Below, one piece after another: positions 8,914 through 15,923 of a stretch of 64,000 nt of DNA. Source of the DNA: Betaproteobacteria bacterium (GTDB taxonomy: Bacteria > Pseudomonadota > Gammaproteobacteria > Burkholderiales > SG8-39); assembly GCA_004298385.1 (NCBI GenBank), contig SCTX01000106.1:1-64000 (forward strand), in the 5' to 3' direction. The position numbers and the translations under genes are program-made. Every line of letters begins with the position of its first letter. The stretch's first letter is position 1. A model generated the notes under the pieces. It was not told where the DNA came from, did not search any database, and saw only the letters and a list, made by a program, of their open reading frames with translations.

Positions 8914-11391
8914 TCAGCGCACTACGGGTTCGGCCTGCCAGATCTGCTCCGCGTATTCGCGGATGGTGCGGTCGCTGGAGAATTTTCCCATATTGGCTAC
9001 GTTGAGAATGACTTTGCGCAGCCATTGCTGCTGATCGCGATAGGCCGCTTCGACCTCCTTCTGACAGGCAACGTAGGACGCATAGTCGGCCAGCAGCAGA
9101 TAGTGGTCGCCGTCGGCGAGCAGGTTATCCACGATGGCCTTGAACCGGTCCGGTTCCTCCGGCGAAAAATAGCCCCTGGCAATCATGTCGATGGCCTGGC
9201 GCAAGTCGTCGTTCGCGAGATAGTAATCCGCCGGCCTGTAGCCGCTGGCGCGCAGCTTGGCGACCTCTTCGGTGGTAAGGCCGAAAATGAAAATATTGTC
9301 CTCGCCTACTTCGCTCCTGATTTCGACATTGGCGCCGTCCAGGGTCCCTATGGTAAGTGCCCCATTCAATGCCAGCTTCATGTTGCCGGTGCCCGACGCC
9401 TCGGTGCCGGCGGTGGATATCTGCTCCGACAAATCGGCTGCCGGAATGATGTTCTCGGCCACGGAAACCCCGTAATTGGGCACGAATACCAGCTTCAGCC
9501 GTCCGTGTATGCGAATGTCATTGTTGACGATATCGGCCACGTCGTTGATCAGCCGGATAATCAGTTTGGCCATGGCGTAGGCCGGCGCCGCCTTGCCGCC
9601 GAAGATCACGGTGCGCGGCACCGCGTCGCCCTGCGGAGCATCGCACAGGCGCTTGTACAACGTCACCACGTGCAGCACGTTGAGCAATTGCCGCTTGTAT
9701 TCGTGGATGCGCTTGATCTGCACGTCGAACAGCGAATCAACGTCGATCTCCATGCCCAGTAAAGACTTGAGTTCCGCCGCGAACCTTTGCTTGTTGGCGC
9801 GCTTTACCGCCGCGAATTCCCGGCGGAACTGCGCGTCCTCGGCCAGCGGAATCAGGCGCCGCAACTGGGTGAGATCCTTGAGCCAGCCGTCGCCGATGCG
9901 CTCAGTGATTAAAGCCGCGAGCAGCGGATTGGCCTGGTTCAACCAGCGGCGGGGGGTAATGCCGTTGGTCATGTTGATGATCTTGCCCGGAAAATAGCGG
10001 TCGAAATCGGCAAATATGGTCTGCTTCATGAGCTCGGTGTGGATCTGCGCCACGCCGTTTACCTTATGGCTGCCGACGACGGCGAGGTGCGCCATGCGCA
10101 CGCGCTTGCCCTCTTCTTCGCCGATGATCGACATGCGCCGGCGCATGTCGTTGTCGCCGGGAAAACTGTGCATCACCCCGATGAGGAAGCGCTGGTTGAT
10201 TTCGTAAATGATCTGCAGGTGGCGCGGCAGCAGTTGCTCGAACATCGCGATCGGCCAGGTTTCCAGCGCCTCCGCCATCAGCGTATGGTTGGTGTAGGAG
10301 AAGGTGCGGGTGGTGATGTCCCAGGCCCTGTCCCAATCCAGGTGGTTTAGGTCGACGAGGATGCGCATCAGCTCGGGGATGGCGATCGCGGGGTGGGTAT
10401 CGTTCAACTGGATTGCGACTTTGTCCGGAAGCTGGTCGAAGCCTTCGTGGAATTTGCTGTAGCGGTACAGGATGTCTTGCAACGATGCGCAGACGAAGAA
10501 ATATTGCTGTTTCAGGCGCAGTTCGCGGCCCATTGCAGTGGAGTCTTGGGGGTAGAGGACCTTGGACAGGTTTTCCGACTGGTTCTTGTCCTCGACCGCC
10601 TTGATGTAATTGCCCTCGTTGAAATATTTAAGGTCGAAGTCGCGCGACGCCTTGGCCGCCCACAAGCGCATGTTGTTTACGGTAGAGGTGGCATAACCAG
10701 GGATGGGCGTGTCGTAGGCCATCGCCATCACGTCTTCGGTGTCCACCCAATGATGGCGCTGCACGCCGTCTTCGTCGGAGAACTGCACCACGCGCCCGCC
10801 GAATTTGACATGGTAGAGCACTTCCGCGCGCGGGAATTCCCAGGGATTGCCGTAGCGCAGCCAGTTGTCGGGGTGTTCCACCTGCCGCCCCCCCTCGATG
10901 CGCTGCGAGAACATGCCGTACTCGTAGCGTATGCCGTAGCCGAAGCCGGGCAGATTCAGCGTCGCCATCGAATCCAGAAAACAGGCCGCAAGCCGCCCCA
11001 GGCCGCCGTTGCCCAAAGCCGCGTCGAATTCCATTTCGCACACCTGCCGCAAATCGACGCCTTGCTGCCGCAACGCTTCGCTGCATTCTTTCTCGAAGCC
11101 GAGGTTGAGCAGACTGTTCATCAGCGTGCGCCCCATCAGGAACTCCATCGACAGGTAATACACCCGCTTCGCGTCCGCGGCGTAATAGCTGCGCATGGTT
11201 TCCATCCAGCGCTCGATCAGGCGGTCGCGCGTCATGAACGCGGTGGCATGAAACCAGTCGCGCGTGGTCGCCATGATGTCGTCCTTGCCTACGGAAAACA
11301 CCAGGCGATTGACCATGGACTTGCTCACCGAAGCGACGTCGACGCCGGCAAGCTGATGGTTGATGAGGGATTGCAGCGGCTGCTTTGTCAT
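8914..11391 (-). CDS. glgP: Glycogen/starch/alpha-glucan phosphorylase
   Basis: 825 aa; EASGTGNMKLALNGALTIGTLDGANVEI and other glycogen phosphorylase motifs. Confidence 0.97.
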   Translation of the reverse strand: MTKQPLQSLINHQLAGVDVASVSKSMVNRLVFSVGKDDIMATTRDWFHATAFMTRDRLIERWMETMRSYYAADAKRVYYLSMEFLMGRTLMNSLLNLGFEKECSEALRQQGVDLRQVCEMEFDAALGNGGLGRLAACFLDSMATLNLPGFGYGIRYEYGMFSQRIEGGRQVEHPDNWLRYGNPWEFPRAEVLYHVKFGGRVVQFSDEDGVQRHHWVDTEDVMAMAYDTPIPGYATSTVNNMRLWAAKASRDFDLKYFNEGNYIKAVEDKNQSENLSKVLYPQDSTAMGRELRLKQQYFFVCASLQDILYRYSKFHEGFDQLPDKVAIQLNDTHPAIAIPELMRILVDLNHLDWDRAWDITTRTFSYTNHTLMAEALETWPIAMFEQLLPRHLQIIYEINQRFLIGVMHSFPGDNDMRRRMSIIGEEEGKRVRMAHLAVVGSHKVNGVAQIHTELMKQTIFADFDRYFPGKIINMTNGITPRRWLNQANPLLAALITERIGDGWLKDLTQLRRLIPLAEDAQFRREFAAVKRANKQRFAAELKSLLGMEIDVDSLFDVQIKRIHEYKRQLLNVLHVVTLYKRLCDAPQGDAVPRTVIFGGKAAPAYAMAKLIIRLINDVADIVNNDIRIHGRLKLVFVPNYGVSVAENIIPAADLSEQISTAGTEASGTGNMKLALNGALTIGTLDGANVEIRSEVGEDNIFIFGLTTEEVAKLRASGYRPADYYLANDDLRQAIDMIARGYFSPEEPDRFKAIVDNLLADGDHYLLLADYASYVACQKEVEAAYRDQQQWLRKVILNVANMGKFSSDRTIREYAEQIWQAEPVVR

Positions 11392-11904
11392 GATTATCCC
11401 CTAAGCCGGACAAATAACAGACTTAGACCCCGTTGCAAATCGAGTGTTACAACGTGCCGAATGCGGGTATTGGACCGGATTACGAACGACATGCGCTTTT
11501 TGTTCACCGGAACGCAGGACAATCAGGCTCAGTGAGACTATCCATCGGCCGAACCGCCGTGCCTTGCAGCATAATGAACACGATTCTAGGCCTTTTTGCC
11601 GCAGTCCGGTTAAAACGAACCCATGGTCCTGAAAGCGAGAGCTGGCGCGGAAATTGGAGATTTTAAGGGTATCCTCGAGTTGAACGGCGGATTGCCGATC
11701 CGACAGTCTTGCGGCATTGCTTTGGCCGGAGACGCCGATGAATCTTGGCAAAACGCTTTTTGCTCAACTCTACCTACAGGGATTAGCCCATCCGCGGCTG
11801 GCCACGTGGTCGGGACATGTTTTCAAGAACAGCTTGAACCCGGCATGCGCTCCCGATAAACTCTTCGGCCCAACGGCTCATTTTTTGATTGGCAAGGAGG
11901 AACC

Positions 11905-12147
11905 ATGTCGGACGAAGATCTGAAGGCCGAGCTGGAGCGGCTGCGTAGCGAGAACGCCGCGCTCAAAAAAGGGGGCGCCGCCGGCCTCACCATGAAAGTC
12001 AGCGAGAAGGGCGCGCTCTCGATCTACGGCATGGGGCGTTTCCCGGTGACCTTGTACAAGGAGCAGTGGCTCAAGCTCCTGGAGCGGTCCGATGACATCC
12101 GCACGTTCATTGCGGCGAACGAGGGGCGGTTGAAAACGAAGGGGTGA
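11905..12147 (+). CDS. Small hypothetical protein
   Basis: 80 aa; RBS aaggagg before ATG; coiled-coil N-terminus then LTMKVSEKGALSIYGMGRFPVTLYKEQWLKLL. Confidence 0.75.
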   Translation: MSDEDLKAELERLRSENAALKKGGAAGLTMKVSEKGALSIYGMGRFPVTLYKEQWLKLLERSDDIRTFIAANEGRLKTKG

Positions 12148-12240
12148 GTGCGTTGAATAAGCCCAAAATGACCGGCGCGAGCGACGCCGAGGTCATCGCA
12201 CTGCTGTTGACGGAGCGCGCCACCCTGGCTCGGGGTTGGC

Positions 12241-13365
12241 CTAAGCACCCCACTCCCGCCACCCCGCCAGCAGCGGAAAATAAAGCCCCAGCATCGCTCC
12301 GTCGCCTTGCGCGAGTGCCCGGGCGTAGCGTTCGAGTTGAACTTGGTATCGCTCCTTTTCCCGATCGAGGAAGCCGTCCACGTTCGTGCCTTCGTGCCCG
12401 CTCGCCTTGTAGTCCACGATCCAGCGCTTCCCGTCGCGGTCGGTGAAACTGCGGTCGATGACCAAGTTGCGGCGCTCGCCGTCGAGCATGGCCGTGAGGC
12501 GGTATTCATTGCGCGCGTCCTGCTGCGGCCCGAGCAGCCAACGCCCGCGTTCGTCGGCGAGCGCGCTTGCGAGCGCTTTGGCGACGCGTGCGCTGGCGGC
12601 GGCAAGCTGCGCTTCTTCCACGCCACGCGCGGCGAGTTCGTGGTGGAAGACATCGCGCATGGTCTCAACACGCGCCGCGCTCCAGCCGTGCAATTCACCT
12701 TCGGCGATTCTCTGCAGCCAGCGATGCACCACGCTGCCGACGTGGCGCGCGGTTTCGCCCACCCAGGAGTATTCGACGTCGTCCTGCGAACGTGCGGTTT
12801 CGCTGGCGGCGTTCCACGCGAGCGCGGGCGGCGCAACCGGCGGGGACCAGCCAGACGCCAGGCGGCGCAGCGACTGGTCGAGGACTGCGTCCCCGTCCGC
12901 GCCCTCGGTCGCCAACGGCGCCGGCGCTGTCGCGGCAGCGCGTTGGAACTCGCTCGCCACCACCGGCCAGAGCTTGGCCAGCAGGCTGCGCGATTCGGGA
13001 GTGCGCGCCGTTTGCACCTTGTCCTCGACCAGCAGCCGCGTTTCGCCGAATAAATGCAGGCGCTGCTTCGCGCGCGTGGCCGCGACGTAGAGCAGGCGGC
13101 CGTCCTCAAAGGCTGCTTGCTCGGCGGCAAGCTGTTTGATCCACGCATAGATGGGATCGCGCTCGGCGCCGGTTTCTTCGATCGGGGCGAGGAGCAGATT
13201 CGTGTTCGCTTCCGGTCTGCGCGGATTTGACGCATCCGGCTGCGCCGGGCGTTCCATCCACAGCAAGAGCTTCTTTCCTGCGGCAGGCGGCGCCTTGCCC
13301 AGGCCGGGCACGATCACATGATCGAACTCCAGGCCCTTCGCCTTGTGCATGGTCATGATCTGCAC
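12241..13365 (-). pseudogene. Displaced C-terminal fragment of an AddA-like UvrD helicase/RecB-family nuclease (374-codon open frame)
   Basis: Starts at helicase motif QIMTMHKAKGLEFDHVIVPGLG and retains nuclease motifs (VGSVVHRWLQRIAE, WIVDYKASGHEG, QLERYARAL); roughly three quarters identical by eye to the C-terminus of the gene at 15924-19199. Confidence 0.85.
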
Positions 13366-13617
13366 CGTGAACTTAAGGGGGCGGCATGAAATTTTCTGAC
13401 GAAGCCAAGCGTGCTGCTGAAATTCTAGCCCCCCTTAGTCCGTCGACTCCAGGTAGACGATAGCAATGCCCTTTCTGGTACTCTATGTCTTGCTTATGTG
13501 GTTTCCATGTATCCATCGGCTCCCATGTCACTTTGTCGGAGGCGAAAAATACGGCCAAACGTCCGCGAGGACCAAGGCGCACCCTTCGCGTAGGCACATC
13601 CGAGGCTAGATGTCGCA

Positions 13618-13647
13618 TTGACGGGCTATTCAAATGGCGAGTACTAT
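13618..13647 (+). promoter_or_regulatory. Candidate sigma70 promoter of the retron
   Basis: TTGACG (13618-13623), 18-nt spacer, TACTAT (13642-13647); predicted start coincides with retron a1 at about 13654. Confidence 0.55.
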
Positions 13648-13653
13648 AAGTGC

Positions 13654-13815
13654 GTCTCTTAGTTGGGCTTGTTCGGTTTTCTGTTCGAATGACGCTCTTG
13701 GCCCGGTGTACAGCCAGGCCGAATTATATTGCGCGAGACTCTTTGGGCTGGTTTCCCATCCCGAGAGCTCCTCGCTCTCGGGCTGGGAAACCAGCCCACG
13801 CTCTTAGTAAGAGAC
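13654..13815 (+). ncRNA. Retron msr-msd non-coding RNA
   Basis: a1 gtctctta (13654-13661) and a2 taagagac (13808-13815) complementary; candidate branch G at 13662; small msr stems at 13672-13689 and 13697-13718; 25-bp msd hairpin 13744-13798 with one internal mismatch and loop TCCTC. Confidence 0.85.
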
Positions 13816-13858
13816 AATCGTGACACCCCAGCTCTCCCATCCGAGCAGTAAGACACTG

Positions 13859-14749
13859 ATGGGGGAGCTGGTTTCTCTTTTTCAATCCAAGAGCATTCAT
13901 ACTCGCCGAGATCGGCGACTAATCTTTGTTTGCGGCGGCTCCGTGAAACCGTATGGACGATCTTTCCGAAAACGATTTCTCAATTACGCACGAACCTCTC
14001 TCCACGATGTTCGCCTGTTTCTCGCCGAAGATGCCGCCCGAGATGTCTTCGCACATGAAAATCCATTTTTCGTAAATATTGCCGAATTTGAAACTCTGAT
14101 CAGCGAGCTTGCTGATTGCGTTGTTGTAATTCCGGAAAGTACCGGTTCAATCGCAGAACTCGGTTATTTCTCCGGCCACAAATCGATTAGAAGCAAGATT
14201 CTCGTCGTCAATGATCTTCAGTTTCAAGGTGAGCCATCCTTCCTGAATCTCGGCCCCATCGAACTCGCAAACCATCACTCCGACTACCGCCCGACCCTTC
14301 ATTTCAACTTAAAGGAGAAAGATCAGAATTTTCGCGCGATCGTTAACCAGTTAAGGCGCTTCGCACTGGAAATTCGAGGCCCCTTTGAATTCAAGAAATA
14401 TGGCCAGCTTCCTATTCGGCATCGCCTTTTTGTAATCTTTGAATTAATCCACTTATTTGGAGAAATTAGTTACGACGCCTTAGAACTCGCGGTTAGATTT
14501 GTATTTCTAGGTGGAAGATACCTAGGCGACAAACATAAACGAGAGGTACGACAACTTCTATCAATTCTCTGTGCAGGGAAATATGTACAGCGCCTCGATA
14601 ATGGCCTCCTGTTGTCGCCAGTGCCTGAAGTCAAGCCGTTTTTGGATATCAATGAATCTCTTAGGGATGATCTTCGAGTCAAGATATCTGACTTTGTCCA
14701 ACGGGTGTCAGTACGTGATCTGGCCCGGCGCAAAGGGACAACAACATGA
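13859..14749 (+). CDS. Retron effector, nucleoside deoxyribosyltransferase-like with C-terminal winged-helix-like region (type II-A, Ec86 type); ORF extends to a GTG at 13820
   Basis: RLIFVCGGSV...VRLFLAEDAARD...FETLISELADCVVVIPESTGSIAELGYFSG matches the layout of the Ec86 effector (IFLCGGDV...DIFYPEDL...VDVIILFPESPGSFTELGAFS); located between msd and RT. Confidence 0.85.
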   Translation: MGELVSLFQSKSIHTRRDRRLIFVCGGSVKPYGRSFRKRFLNYARTSLHDVRLFLAEDAARDVFAHENPFFVNIAEFETLISELADCVVVIPESTGSIAELGYFSGHKSIRSKILVVNDLQFQGEPSFLNLGPIELANHHSDYRPTLHFNLKEKDQNFRAIVNQLRRFALEIRGPFEFKKYGQLPIRHRLFVIFELIHLFGEISYDALELAVRFVFLGGRYLGDKHKREVRQLLSILCAGKYVQRLDNGLLLSPVPEVKPFLDINESLRDDLRVKISDFVQRVSVRDLARRKGTTT

Positions 14750-15699
14750 TTCTCCGCAAAATGGCCGAAGACATGAGAGTTCCCCTAGCTCATATTGAGT
14801 TGTTGGCCACAACTGCCAACCATCGTTACAAGATATACCGAATACCAAAGCGCACAGGAGGAACCCGAGAAATCTCACATCCTTCGAAGGAGCTCAAGAG
14901 CCTGCAAAGATGGCTTGCGCTTCACCTGTTTTCAAGGTTGCCGATTCACGATTCGGTCTATTCGTATCGGATCGGGGTTGGTATTCGCGACCACGCCGAG
15001 ATCCATAAGAGGGGCAATTACCTGGTTCGGATCGATCTCAAGGATTTCTTCCCTTCAATTACCTCAAAGGACGTGGCCCGCCTCCTCATTGAGAATCGAC
15101 AGAAACTTGGACAAATAATAACGGCTACGGACTTGAAAGCCATTTGCTGGATCGTCTGCCGCAATGGTCGTTTAACGATCGGGGCCCCGTCCTCTCCTGT
15201 TATTTCGAATGCGGTGCTATATGCGGTCGACGAGTATTGGTCTGTGACTTGCGAGCAACGTGGAATTACTTATTCCCGCTATGCGGATGACATTTACCTT
15301 TCAACAAACAGGCCGAACATTTTAGCCGGCACTTACGACGAAATGCGCAAAGATCTTGAAAATCGCGAATGGCCAAAATTGCAGATCAATCGGCGGAAGG
15401 TTGTGTTTACTTCCCGTAAGCATAATCGAAATGTTACCGGCCTGATCCTCACGTCGGATCGACGAGTGTCGATCGGGCACGAGAAGAAAAGACAGATCCG
15501 ATCTCAAGTCTTCAAATTTACGCAAGATCAACTCTCCGCAGAACAAGTTTCTTATCTTCGCGGATATTTATCGTTTGCTAAATCCGTAGAACCAAGCTTT
15601 CTAACAAGACTTAGAAAGAAATTTGGCGTCAGCGTGATTCATCAAATTGCGAATACTCAATCGATACAGATCAAGAAGGTTAAGGCGCGAAAGCAGTGA
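14746..15699 (+). CDS. Retron reverse transcriptase
   Basis: 317 aa; DLKDFFPSI, GAPSSPVISN, YADDIYLS, retron-specific VTG (RNVTGLIL); overlaps effector stop by 4 bp (ATGA). Confidence 0.95.
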   Translation: MILRKMAEDMRVPLAHIELLATTANHRYKIYRIPKRTGGTREISHPSKELKSLQRWLALHLFSRLPIHDSVYSYRIGVGIRDHAEIHKRGNYLVRIDLKDFFPSITSKDVARLLIENRQKLGQIITATDLKAICWIVCRNGRLTIGAPSSPVISNAVLYAVDEYWSVTCEQRGITYSRYADDIYLSTNRPNILAGTYDEMRKDLENREWPKLQINRRKVVFTSRKHNRNVTGLILTSDRRVSIGHEKKRQIRSQVFKFTQDQLSAEQVSYLRGYLSFAKSVEPSFLTRLRKKFGVSVIHQIANTQSIQIKKVKARKQ

Positions 15700-15774
15700 T
15701 GCTAGATCCTTCCTGGTTGGGGAGCCGCTATTCCAGTGACACCCTCCGCACCCAGGAATTATCAGATTTGACCG

Positions 15775-15811
15775 GGCCGGGGACCCGAACGGGGCTCAAT
15801 TCTCTCCGGCC
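15775..15811 (+). terminator. Strong hairpin 3' of the retron RT, possible transcript end (no U-tract)
   Basis: GGCCGGGGA...TCTCCGGCC with inner CCC/GGG stem between the RT and the convergent addA-like gene. Confidence 0.3.
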
Positions 15812-15923
15812 ATTCAACTACTAATATGTCCCTTCGCTCAGGCCAATAGCAACGAAATCCGCAGCATCAGTTGTCTCGCACTCCCCCGCTGGGCCTCAGA
15901 GATGGTCGCTTACATCGAACAAG

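Noticed and set aside
10393-11535. 380-aa + strand ORF
   Set aside because: Antisense shadow of glgP.
12024-13235. 403-aa minus ORF overlapping the addA fragment
   Set aside because: Out-of-frame Arg/Ser/Ala-rich reading; the nuclease frame at 12241-13365 is the meaningful one.
13373-13633. 86-aa minus ORF between the addA fragment and the retron
   Set aside because: No recognisable motif, no clear RBS; it lies in the retron promoter region and probably is not coding.
15775-15811. tRNA-like or tmRNA fragment (TTCGGGTCC-like segment)
   Set aside because: No cloverleaf could be formed and no acceptor/T-arm consensus; kept only as a hairpin.
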